From Rheinheimera sp. 1928-s (GTDB taxonomy: Bacteria > Pseudomonadota > Gammaproteobacteria > Enterobacterales > Alteromonadaceae), in the NCBI RefSeq assembly GCF_029269265.1, contig NZ_JARIXP010000005.1, positions 238,497-290,841 on the forward strand: 52,345 nt of DNA, in the 5' to 3' direction. Positions 1 through 7,112 of this stretch are shown here, piece after piece (positions within the stretch are counted from its first letter, which is position 1; every line of letters starts with the position of its first letter). The notes beneath the pieces are model-generated. The model was not told the origin of the DNA, did no database searches, and saw only the letters and a list, made by a program, of their open reading frames with translations. Both the position numbers and the translations under genes were made by a program.

Positions 1-1
1 T

Positions 2-442
2 ATAGCCACAGCCACAGCTTTTGACATCGAAATGAGCCAAAGAATACAGCTGCACCAGCAGCAAAGACCCAACAGCTGGCTATTAATCGAATGTCCATTA
101 TTGCTCCGTGAAGCCTTAGACCAGCTTTCTGGTTCAGGCCAGACCGTACTGGTTGATTGCTTAACCTTATGGCTGAATAATCAGCTATATCACCAACCAG
201 AACAGGATTTTGCCCTGGCGCGCCAGCAGTTAGCAGATACTGTTAGTCAGTTTGAAGACAAACTTATACTGGTCAGCAATGAAGTGGGTATGGGGCTGGT
301 GCCTATGGGCGAGCTCAATCGTATGTTTGTTGACCAACAAGGCTGGCTGAACCAACAGCTGGCCAGAGTTTGTGATGAGGTGATTTTTGTTGCAGCCGGC
401 TTACCGCTTTATTTAAAGCGAGGCACTGATGCAGCAGATTGA
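2..442 (+). CDS. cobU: Adenosylcobinamide kinase/guanylyltransferase, 5'-truncated by window edge
   Basis: Bifunctional enzyme that phosphorylates adenosylcobinamide and then transfers GMP to it, in the nucleotide-loop assembly branch of cobalamin synthesis and salvage. The reading frame is open from base 2. The residues before the first ATG (IATATAFDIEM) match the conserved CobU stretch that follows the P-loop, so the gene begins outside the window and the ATG at 32 is internal. The visible part holds the segment VDCLTLWLNN and the late motif VSNEVGMGLVP typical of the family. The N-terminal Walker A motif is not visible. The stop overlaps the start of the next gene by 14 bases, so the two are probably translationally coupled in one cobalamin operon. 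Confidence 0.9.
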   Translation: MATATAFDIEMSQRIQLHQQQRPNSWLLIECPLLLREALDQLSGSGQTVLVDCLTLWLNNQLYHQPEQDFALARQQLADTVSQFEDKLILVSNEVGMGLVPMGELNRMFVDQQGWLNQQLARVCDEVIFVAAGLPLYLKRGTDAAD

Positions 443-1019
443 TTTAGTGCGCCATGGCCCTGTTGCAGGCCCAGCTGCGTTATACGGCTGGACTGATGTG
501 CAACTTCAGCAGCAGTCCCCTGCTTGTCTTGATTGGCTCTGTGCGCAGTCTTATCAGCATATCCTGAGCTCTCCACTACAACGCTGCCTTATCAGTGCTG
601 AAGCACAGGCAAAGCGCTTACAGCTGAAACTGAGCATTGAGCCCGATTTAAAAGAGATGAACTTTGGTCTTTGGGACGGAGTGCCTTTTGATGAACACAG
701 TCAGCATTGGCCAGAACAACAACTATTCTGGCAACAGCCTTTTGCGATAACACCGCCTCAGGGTGAATCTTTAGCCGCTTTTCAGCAACGGGTTTTCAAG
801 GCTTTTGAATTACACAGCCGCTATCAACAGCAACAGGCTTTATGGTTAGTGCATGGCGGAGTGATCCGCCTGCTGCTGGCGTCCTTATTAAACATCGACT
901 TACAACAAAGCCGCTGGTTACAGCAATTGTCCATAGCTTATGGCAGCGTCAGCCGGATCAGCCGTTATAACGAACAAAGCCCATGGCACATCCACTGTAT
1001 TGGCAGCGCTGGCTTTTAA
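429..1019 (+). CDS. cobC: Histidine phosphatase family protein, probable alpha-ribazole phosphatase (CobC-like)
   Basis: A 196-residue branched phosphohydrolase of the phosphoglycerate-mutase fold. The N-terminal catalytic motif LVRHGPV carries the phosphorylated histidine, SSPLQRC gives the second arginine, and WLVHGGVIR near residue 140 supplies the second active-site histidine. In cobalamin operons this family removes the 5' phosphate from alpha-ribazole phosphate or adenosylcobalamin phosphate. Assignment to that reaction rests on its position between cobU and cobO, because sequence alone does not fix the substrate. The ATG at 429 lies inside the end of cobU. The cobO start follows 21 bases after its stop. 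Confidence 0.82.
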   Translation: MQQIDLVRHGPVAGPAALYGWTDVQLQQQSPACLDWLCAQSYQHILSSPLQRCLISAEAQAKRLQLKLSIEPDLKEMNFGLWDGVPFDEHSQHWPEQQLFWQQPFAITPPQGESLAAFQQRVFKAFELHSRYQQQQALWLVHGGVIRLLLASLLNIDLQQSRWLQQLSIAYGSVSRISRYNEQSPWHIHCIGSAGF

Positions 1020-1040
1020 TTTTTTCAAAAGAGAAACAAC

Positions 1041-1652
1041 ATGACTGAACAAAAAACAGATGTAAAACAGCAAAACCATAAAAAGCGTCAGCAAAAACTG
1101 AAAGAGCAAGTTGATAGCCGAATCGCCGCAGCCAACACTGACAAAGCGTTATTGTTAGTGATCACCGGCAATGGCAAAGGTAAATCTACCGCAGGTTTTG
1201 GCACTGTGGCCCGCGCTGTAGGACATGGTTTAAAAGCTGCCGTAGCGCAGTTTATTAAAGGCACATGGGACTGCGGCGAACGCAACTTATTACAGCAACA
1301 CGGTGTTGAGTTTGCCGTAATGAACACTGGTTTTACCTGGGATACTCAGGACAGAGCCGCCGATATTGCCGCCGCAGAACTGGTTTGGGCTAAAGCCGAA
1401 CAGTTTTTACAGGACGACAGTATTCAACTGGTACTGCTGGACGAGCTGACCTATATGGTCAGTTACCATTACATTGATTTGGACAGAGTGGTCAAAGCAC
1501 TGAATAACAGACCCTCAACCCAGCATGTAGTGATCACAGGCCGCGCCGCTCATCGCACTTTAATAGAGATGGCCGACACAGTCAGTGAAGTGCAGTCCAT
1601 CAAACATGCCTTTGATGCAGGCATTCAAGTGCAGAAAGGAGTAGATTGGTAA
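1041..1652 (+). CDS. cobO: Corrinoid adenosyltransferase CobO/BtuR
   Basis: ATP:cob(I)alamin adenosyltransferase, 203 residues, the usual length of the BtuR/CobO/CobP family. It transfers the 5'-deoxyadenosyl group of ATP to reduced corrinoids in the cytoplasm. The P-loop is GNGKGKSTAGFG near residue 45. Family signatures VAQFIKGTW, LLDELTYMV and VVITGR follow in order. The N-terminal 30 residues are strongly basic and polar, as is common in this family. An AGAG-type ribosome-binding site lies before the ATG. The TAA stop shares its last base with the ATG of btuF, indicating tight coupling in the salvage operon. Confidence 0.95.
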   Translation: MTEQKTDVKQQNHKKRQQKLKEQVDSRIAAANTDKALLLVITGNGKGKSTAGFGTVARAVGHGLKAAVAQFIKGTWDCGERNLLQQHGVEFAVMNTGFTWDTQDRAADIAAAELVWAKAEQFLQDDSIQLVLLDELTYMVSYHYIDLDRVVKALNNRPSTQHVVITGRAAHRTLIEMADTVSEVQSIKHAFDAGIQVQKGVDW

Positions 1653-2494
1653 TGTATGTACTACGTATTGTATTGTGCTGCTGCGCGCTATTCGTAGTAA
1701 CAGCACAAGCCGAACCCGCTCAACGTATTATTGCGCTCTCCCCACATTTAGTAGAGCAGCTGTATAGCATTGGCGTTGGTGACAAGATAGTAGGCACTAC
1801 AGACCATGCTGACTATCCGCAGCAAGCGAAAAACATCCCTCGGGTTGGCAACTATAACCAATTGCAGGTGGAGAAAATTCTGGCGTTAAAACCGGATCTG
1901 ATTTTGGCATGGACTGACGGCAATCCGCCGGCCGATTTAAATAAACTGCGTCAGTTTGGTTTAAATGTGGTGGACTCTAACCCGCTGCAATTGACAGACA
2001 TAGCCAAAGAGCTGCGTGTGTTAGGGCAACTTACAGGTGCTGTGGAAGCTGCCGAACAGCAAGCTCAACTGATGGAACAAGGCCTGACCGAGCTGCGTCA
2101 GAACTACAGCACTAAAACAAAAGTTGTGGTGTTTTATGAGTTATGGCAACAGCCATTGTCGACCGTGGCGCAAAAAGCCTGGCCACAGCAGCAACTGGAG
2201 CTTTGTGGTGCCTCAAACCCTTTTGCCACTGCCATAGGGGATTATCCGCAGGTGAGTTTAGAGCATGTAGTTGCCAGTCAGCCGCAACTGATTATTCAGC
2301 CAGTTTCGGTCAATGAGCCACGAGCTTTACTCGACTGGAGCCGTTGGCCTGCTGTTCCTGCTGTTAAATATCAACAGTTTAGCCAACCTGACTCAGATTT
2401 GGTACACCGCACTACAAGCAGAATGCTACAAGGCGTGCGGCAACTTTGCGCCGACATCGATAAAACCCGGCAATTTTTTGCCAAAAAGTCCTAA
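1652..2494 (+). CDS. btuF: Periplasmic cobalamin-binding protein
   Basis: Substrate-binding protein of the vitamin B12 ABC importer. The chain starts with a Sec signal peptide (MYVLRIVLCCCALFVVTAQA, cleavage expected after AQA) followed by RIIALSPHLVEQLYSIG, the opening of the BtuF/FhuD-type class III binding fold. The segments VGTTDHADYP and LKPDLILAW are typical of cobalamin binders. ATG at 1652 is chosen over an in-frame TTG at 1646 because AGGAG at 1637-1641 is well spaced from it and it gives the TAATG overlap with cobO. Length is about 280 residues, normal for the family. The membrane and ATPase partners (BtuC, BtuD) are not in this window. Confidence 0.9.
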   Translation: MYVLRIVLCCCALFVVTAQAEPAQRIIALSPHLVEQLYSIGVGDKIVGTTDHADYPQQAKNIPRVGNYNQLQVEKILALKPDLILAWTDGNPPADLNKLRQFGLNVVDSNPLQLTDIAKELRVLGQLTGAVEAAEQQAQLMEQGLTELRQNYSTKTKVVVFYELWQQPLSTVAQKAWPQQQLELCGASNPFATAIGDYPQVSLEHVVASQPQLIIQPVSVNEPRALLDWSRWPAVPAVKYQQFSQPDSDLVHRTTSRMLQGVRQLCADIDKTRQFFAKKS

Positions 2495-2571
2495 AGTTAT
2501 TCAAGCACAAGCCGATAGCCTGATTAGTCAGAACTATACTGAACCTTACAAACACCCAAAGGGAGTGTGTT

Positions 2572-3225
2572 ATGTCATCTGTTAACGGTGTCGGCTCGTC
2601 AAATACAGCAGCCCAGGCTCAAGCCAGCAAAGCTACTGAAACCAGTGAAACGACCGAAGAGAAAAAACTTTCAGGCTATGAATCATCACAGATGAACAAA
2701 CAAAAGCTGAATGCCACTATTATGGAAAATCAGCTGAAGCTAAGCACAGGTGATGACGATAACTCCATGAGATTATTGTATAAAACGGCGCTTGAAGGCA
2801 TTAACAGCGAACTGGAAGCCGAGTTTGGCCCTAATGCGGCTGAAAAAATTAAAAGCAGCGGTGTGGATACTTCACCACAAGCGACTGCGGATCGTATTGT
2901 TGGTTTTGCCACCGCCTTTTACCAAAAGTTTTCTGAGCAAAACCCGGATATGCCAGAAGAAGAACGTCTGGATAAGTTCCTTGCCTTAGTGGGCGGTGGC
3001 GTCGATAAAGGTTTTGAAGATGCCCGCGGCATTCTCGATGGCCTGGGTGTACTGGAAGGTAAAGTTTCTGACGACATCGACAGTACCTACTCCTTGATCC
3101 AGGACGGTTTTGCCAAATTCCGTGAAATGATTTTAAACCCTGATAAAACTACCGAAGATCAGGATATGACTGAGTCCGTTGCCGCCAATACGGGCAGCGA
3201 ACTGCGATTTTCGGTGAAAGTGTAA
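2572..3225 (+). CDS. DUF5610 domain-containing protein of unknown function
   Basis: A 217-residue acidic, soluble-looking protein with no signal peptide or membrane segment. The first 35 residues are low-complexity (Ser, Thr, Ala, Gln, Glu). From about residue 45 the chain resembles DUF5610, with a helical region (YKTALEGINSELEAEFG), then RIVGFATAFYQKF and a C-terminal FALFREM-like segment (YSLIQDGFAKFREMIL). No catalytic motif is apparent. AGGGAGTG at about 2559-2566 gives a good ribosome-binding site. It follows btuF by 77 bases and ends at a strong intrinsic terminator, so it may be read from the cobalamin operon or from its own promoter. Family membership is from memory of the family and could not be searched. 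Confidence 0.75.
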   Translation: MSSVNGVGSSNTAAQAQASKATETSETTEEKKLSGYESSQMNKQKLNATIMENQLKLSTGDDDNSMRLLYKTALEGINSELEAEFGPNAAEKIKSSGVDTSPQATADRIVGFATAFYQKFSEQNPDMPEEERLDKFLALVGGGVDKGFEDARGILDGLGVLEGKVSDDIDSTYSLIQDGFAKFREMILNPDKTTEDQDMTESVAANTGSELRFSVKV

Positions 3226-3294
3226 GTTTATTTGCTGTTGTAACTACTCCTGATAAGCTGGTTTCAGTTAAGCCTTGAAGCCAGCCGTTTATAC

Positions 3295-3327
3295 ACTGGT
3301 CTTACTTGGTGAAGACCAGTTTTTTTC
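3295..3327 (+). terminator. Intrinsic terminator after the DUF5610 gene
   Basis: A perfect 9-base-pair stem (ACTGGTCTT at 3295-3303 with AAGACCAGT at 3312-3320) has an 8-base loop and is followed directly by seven T residues. It sits 70 bases past the stop of the preceding plus-strand gene. Polarity is clear because no A-run precedes the stem. Confidence 0.9.
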
Positions 3328-3373
3328 TGTGCGTTTTATCAAAAGCCAAGCTCGTCTGATTATAAAAACAGCT

Positions 3374-4249
3374 CTATCGACTGCTTAAGCCGGTTTTCAT
3401 CAAACGCGCAGGTTTTTGTTTACCCGCTTCTTCGCTGATCCAGATCTGTTGCCACTGGTCAATACAAAGCCCTTCTACCTGACCTTGAGTTGGCAGTGTT
3501 TGCACTTCCAGTAATTGAAACTGTGCGTCATAGCGGGCTATTTGTGCCTGAAACCCTGAGTTGGTGATATAAGCCCAGATGGCTTTATAAGGATTGGTAT
3601 AGCCCACCAACCACCATTGATCAGTGCTGCTGTTGAAGCTGGCGTCTGTGACTAAAAAATCAGGTGATTGTAAAGGTAAAGCCAGAGCTAAAGTTTGATG
3701 CGTTAAACTGGGGTCAAGCCGATAACGCAGAGGGTGCTGGCTGGCCCAGCTTTTACTAATGAGCCATAAAGCCCCCTGCTGGTAGACCAGAGCTTCAAAA
3801 TCCAGATCGTGCTGGTATGCTTTTAGCGCAGCTTGTTGTGGCAAGCTGATTTCCAGAGTCACAGGCTGATAAGGCTGCTTTAACATGCGCCAGTCCAGCG
3901 GTATTTTGTGGATCAATACACTGGTACGTTTACCTGCATTATTGCCGGTATCAGCCAGATACAAAAATTGACTATCCGATGTAATGGCTTCCCAGTCGAT
4001 ATTTTTTACCGACAATTCCAGTTGCTGCTGAATTTTCCCTGCAGCATTAAAACGATACAACACTGGTAAACCACCGGAATCATTAAAGCTGACAAATTCA
4101 TCGCCCACACAAAGTAGCCCTGAGCTTTCGGACAGCTCTGCCGGCAGGTCCACAGCTGTAAATTCTGGTTTTGGTGCTGAGGCACAGGCAAACAGGCTTA
4201 GCGCAAGCAGCAGCACAACAGCCCGTCGGAGCACTCTGAAGAATTTCAT
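3374..4249 (-). CDS. Beta-propeller-like lipoprotein of unknown function
   Basis: A 291-residue predicted lipoprotein. The signal sequence MKFFRVLRRAVVLLLALSLF ends in the lipobox LFAC. The mature chain has repeated hydrophobic strands and the signature stretches ESSGL, NDSGG, WEAIT and LYLADTGNNAGKR, which occur in six-bladed propeller proteins of the SdiA-regulated / esterase-like phytase type. No catalytic residues can be named with confidence. An earlier in-frame start at 4294 is rejected because it would overlap the upstream gene and place charged residues before the signal peptide. The gene starts 7 bases after the PH-domain gene on the same strand, so the two form a likely operon. Confidence 0.75.
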   Translation of the reverse strand: MKFFRVLRRAVVLLLALSLFACASAPKPEFTAVDLPAELSESSGLLCVGDEFVSFNDSGGLPVLYRFNAAGKIQQQLELSVKNIDWEAITSDSQFLYLADTGNNAGKRTSVLIHKIPLDWRMLKQPYQPVTLEISLPQQAALKAYQHDLDFEALVYQQGALWLISKSWASQHPLRYRLDPSLTHQTLALALPLQSPDFLVTDASFNSSTDQWWLVGYTNPYKAIWAYITNSGFQAQIARYDAQFQLLEVQTLPTQGQVEGLCIDQWQQIWISEEAGKQKPARLMKTGLSSR

Positions 4250-4256
4250 AAAGCAG

Positions 4257-4634
4257 TTAACGACAGCAGTACAAAGCCAGCGCTTTTTGTACATCTAAAA
4301 TGGAGCCGTCTTTGTTAAAGGTTTTAGTAATAGGCGTATCTGTACTGCTTAACCAGATATGTAAATCGGATTCCAGATCAAAGTGGCCTTTGGTTTCAGC
4401 GCTGAACCGCACTACAGAGCGATAAGGTATCGACATAAATTCTTTTTTAGAGCCAGTGATCCCTTGTTTATCTACCAGTATCAAACGTTTGTCAGTAAAG
4501 ACAATAAGGTCGCGTATCACTTTATAGGCTTGCTGCAATTTTTCGTCCGGTAACAAAATCTGACTGAACTCCTCTTCAACGTCAGCTAAATCAATTTGAC
4601 CTGCGTTGCCTAATAAACCACTAAAAAGTCCCAT
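4257..4634 (-). CDS. Bacterial PH domain protein (bPH_1 family)
   Basis: A 125-residue protein consisting essentially of one bacterial pleckstrin-homology-like domain. Recognisable features are LLPDEKLQQAYKVIRDLIVF, TDKRLILVDKQGITGSKKEF and IPYRSVVRFS, the standard order of the YvbH-type bPH_1 family, followed by a final helix. The N-terminal MGLFSGLLGNAG is also typical. Function in this family is largely unknown and no ligand can be stated. AAGGA precedes the ATG. It lies just upstream of the lipoprotein gene with only 7 bases between them, but there is no sequence-based reason to link their roles beyond the shared transcript. Confidence 0.85.
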   Translation of the reverse strand: MGLFSGLLGNAGQIDLADVEEEFSQILLPDEKLQQAYKVIRDLIVFTDKRLILVDKQGITGSKKEFMSIPYRSVVRFSAETKGHFDLESDLHIWLSSTDTPITKTFNKDGSILDVQKALALYCCR

Positions 4635-4709
4635 TTTTATTCCTTGTTAAAGCACATCATCAAAGCCTGTATGCTTGAGCTTATCCCTGCCTTGAACCAA
4701 CAGCAAGGG

Positions 4710-5450
4710 TTAAAAACTCAAAACACTGCCATCCCAATTCAGCAACAGGCCGCTTTGCTCTGAGTGAAGCTGTTGTGCAACCGCAGTCAGGTATGCAGCA
4801 GTCTGGGCCGGAGTTTTCAGCTGCCCTTGCGGTAAATTACGCTGAAAAGGCGCAGATAAAGCAGAATCAGTAGTGCCAGGGTGCAAAGTAACCAGGGCCG
4901 CCGTTTTATTACTGCGCTTCAACTCTATGCTTGCTGTTTTAATCCATTGATTTAATGCTGCTTTTGCAGAGCGGTAACTGTACCAGCCTCCCAGTTGGTT
5001 ATCACTGATACTACCCACTTTAGCGCTCAATTGCAGATAACGAAGCTGAGGCGTTTTTGTTAAATAGGGCCAGAGCCCTTGCAAATAAAACACTGGCAGC
5101 TCCAGATTCAGCAACAACGTTTTACGCAATAACAGCGCTGAGCTTTGGCTTAAGCTTTTTTCTGGCAAGAGTTTGGCTTCGCCGCCCTGATGCAACCACC
5201 CAATACAGTTAAACATAAGACTCACCTGATGCTGCTGCAATGTGTTGATCACCGAACTGAAAAAGTCCTGATGTCTGGCCCAGTCCGTGGCTTCCGTCAA
5301 ATCAGGCGCTGTCATCACCAGAAGCTTAGGATCACTAAAATCTGCGGCATAGCGGGATAACCAAATCACCTGTTCGCCCTGCTGCAGATAGTGTTGTGCC
5401 AAAGCAGTACCTATAGCACTGCTGGCGCCAATGATCAGTACTGCACTCAT
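4710..5450 (-). CDS. Short-chain dehydrogenase/reductase (C-signal-like SDR)
   Basis: A 246-residue Rossmann-fold oxidoreductase. The cofactor loop is IIGASSAIGTALA at residues 6-18, a variant of TGxxxGxG. The catalytic pair is in YSYRSAKAALN (YxxxK) around residue 162, with the upstream serine in LQLSAKVGSIS. LHPGTTDS after the active site is characteristic of the CsgA/C-factor-like branch of SDRs, as is FNCIGWLHQ after the cofactor region. The substrate is unknown. The start codon overlaps the end of the renalase-like gene by 4 bases (ATGA arrangement), so the two oxidoreductases are co-translated. Confidence 0.85.
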   Translation of the reverse strand: MSAVLIIGASSAIGTALAQHYLQQGEQVIWLSRYAADFSDPKLLVMTAPDLTEATDWARHQDFFSSVINTLQQHQVSLMFNCIGWLHQGGEAKLLPEKSLSQSSALLLRKTLLLNLELPVFYLQGLWPYLTKTPQLRYLQLSAKVGSISDNQLGGWYSYRSAKAALNQWIKTASIELKRSNKTAALVTLHPGTTDSALSAPFQRNLPQGQLKTPAQTAAYLTAVAQQLHSEQSGLLLNWDGSVLSF

Positions 5451-6448
5451 ACAGTCTCCTGCTGCAGCTTATAGCTGTGAATCACTGCCTGCGCCAGCTT
5501 TAAACCAGCCAAGTAAGCATTTTCTAAACGCCCGCCATAACTCCAGTCGCCACCAGCCCAGAGTTGTTGATCAGGTAAAGTAATTAAACCTGGCGCTGGA
5601 ACCTGGTCATTTTGGCTTGCATAAAGCCAACGATGCGCCACAAGAGGCTCAATACTTTGCTGTATTTTCAGTTCTTCACTCAAAATGACTCTCGCTTCAG
5701 CAAACCAGAACTCCGGTGGCTTGTGCAGGTGTTCAGCACTGAAAGCAGCATTAAAATGCAGGATATAACAGGAATTTCGCCCTGTTTTGTGTTGCTGATG
5801 GCTGATGAACCTTAATTTGGGATGCTGACAAAAAATAGCATCACCTGCTGGCGAAGCTTCAGCCTGCATGGCGACAGCCCAACAAGGTTCAAGAACATCA
5901 GCTGTATTTTCAAACCGCACTGGCAGCGAGCTTTGTGCCATTAACTGCTGTGCTTGAGCAGGAGGCAGAGTTAAAAGTACCGCATCAAAACCTGCATAGA
6001 TCTGCCCTTCGTCACTCAACAAGCTCCAGCTTTGCTGTTGATAGCTAAGCTTTTGTATTCGACAAGCTGTGATCAATGCTATGTCTTGCAATAAAGCTTT
6101 CACCGGGCTTTGCATCGAAGGTACGCCAATAAAACGAGTTTGCTCGTCCCGTGAGCTTTTCAGCGATGAAAGCCCATCCTCATGAGCCAAAAGCACAGTA
6201 GTGCAGGGCCAGACTTCTGCTTGCCCGCCCTCAAGCCACAACTGTACTTGTTGCTTAAAAACATCACTTCGGGCAGTAAAATACTGCGCTCCCAGATCCA
6301 GATAACCCTGATCTGTTCTTTTGCTACTCATGCGGCCACCGGCTGAACGGCCTTTATCAAAGACTGTAACCAGGAATCCTTGCTGTACCAGTGTTCTTGC
6401 CGCTGCTGCACCTGTCAGCCCCGCCCCTATAACTGCTATTTTTTTCAT
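5447..6448 (-). CDS. FAD-dependent renalase-like amine oxidoreductase
   Basis: A 333-residue flavoprotein. The N-terminal dinucleotide-binding motif is AVIGAGLTGAAAARTL, followed by the acidic strand end VFDKGRSAGGRMSSKR, the hallmark of the renalase-like NAD(P)/FAD oxidoreductases. GAQYFTAR near residue 54 and the C-terminal WAGGDWSYGGRLENAYLAG, which contacts FAD, support this. Bacterial renalase homologues oxidise unwanted dihydronicotinamide isomers. Whether this branch does so cannot be decided here. It is the first gene of a two-gene operon with the SDR and is divergent from msrA, with 75 bases between them. Confidence 0.85.
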   Translation of the reverse strand: MKKIAVIGAGLTGAAAARTLVQQGFLVTVFDKGRSAGGRMSSKRTDQGYLDLGAQYFTARSDVFKQQVQLWLEGGQAEVWPCTTVLLAHEDGLSSLKSSRDEQTRFIGVPSMQSPVKALLQDIALITACRIQKLSYQQQSWSLLSDEGQIYAGFDAVLLTLPPAQAQQLMAQSSLPVRFENTADVLEPCWAVAMQAEASPAGDAIFCQHPKLRFISHQQHKTGRNSCYILHFNAAFSAEHLHKPPEFWFAEARVILSEELKIQQSIEPLVAHRWLYASQNDQVPAPGLITLPDQQLWAGGDWSYGGRLENAYLAGLKLAQAVIHSYKLQQETV

Positions 6449-6523
6449 CGTCGCTTTTCTTTTGAACTGGTAACAGATTTACGCTGTATCATAAGCTTAA
6501 GATCAATGACGGAGCATCACCCC

Positions 6524-7057
6524 ATGAGTCAAACTGAAATTGCGACCTTTGGCGCAGGTTGTTTTTGGTGTATTGAATCAGCGTTCAATCAACTGCACGG
6601 AGTACAAAAGGCAGTCAGCGGGTATATGGGCGGCCAGACATTAAACCCGGATTATCGTCAGGTTTGCACAGGAACCAGCGGTCATGCCGAAGTAGTACAG
6701 TTGGAGTTCGACCCTGCGCTAGTGAGTTTTGAGCAGTTGTTGCAGGTGTTGTGGTTTTTGCACGACCCGACTCAGCTCAACAGACAAGGCAACGACATCG
6801 GCACTCAGTACCGTTCAGCTGTGTTTTATCACTCAGAACTGCAACGGCAACAGGCGCTTGCATCTATCAACGCAGCACAGCCACTATTTGATTTACCTAT
6901 AGTGACAGAGGTCAGCCCAGCCAGTACTTTTTATCCGGCGGAGGCCTATCATCAAGGCTATTATTGGCAGAACACCAACCAGCCCTACTGTCAGTTTTTA
7001 ATCACACCCAAACTGGCTAAATTCCGCCAGACTTTTGTGACTTTATTGAAGGCTTAA
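6524..7057 (+). CDS. msrA: Peptide methionine-S-sulfoxide reductase MsrA
   Basis: A 177-residue enzyme that reduces the S epimer of methionine sulfoxide in oxidised proteins. The catalytic motif GAGCFWCIESAF lies at residues 9-20, with the nucleophilic Cys in GCFWC. Family segments GYMGGQ, TGHAEVVQLEFDP-like (SGHAEVVQLEFDP), DIGTQYRSAVFY and AEAYHQGYY follow in the expected order. The start at 6524 is preferred because GGAG lies about 9 bases upstream and the protein then opens just before the family core. In-frame ATG codons further upstream run into the divergent gene's leader. It is convergent with btuB, sharing the hairpin at 7070-7095. Confidence 0.95.
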   Translation: MSQTEIATFGAGCFWCIESAFNQLHGVQKAVSGYMGGQTLNPDYRQVCTGTSGHAEVVQLEFDPALVSFEQLLQVLWFLHDPTQLNRQGNDIGTQYRSAVFYHSELQRQQALASINAAQPLFDLPIVTEVSPASTFYPAEAYHQGYYWQNTNQPYCQFLITPKLAKFRQTFVTLLKA

Positions 7058-7063
7058 TCAGAA

Positions 7064-7095
7064 ATAAAAAAGGGCAAAGCCAGGACTTTGCCCTT
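7064..7095 (-). terminator. Intrinsic terminator of btuB
   Basis: A 10-base-pair perfect stem (7070-7079 with 7086-7095, core GGGCAAAG/CTTTGCCC) has a 6-base loop. On the minus strand it is followed by a T-run (complement of ATAAAAAA at 7064-7071), which fits the end of btuB. The plus-strand side lacks a comparable T-run, so any effect on msrA would be weaker. Confidence 0.85.
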
Positions 7096-7112
7096 CCCAT
7101 TAAAACAGGATA

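Noticed and set aside
918-1109. 63-codon hydrophobic minus-strand frame
   Set aside because: Antisense to the end of cobC and start of cobO. The hydrophobic run comes from complement of Lys-rich codons.
2313-2585. 90-codon plus-strand frame spanning the end of btuF
   Set aside because: Overlaps btuF and the DUF5610 start in another frame, with no ribosome-binding site or protein-like composition.
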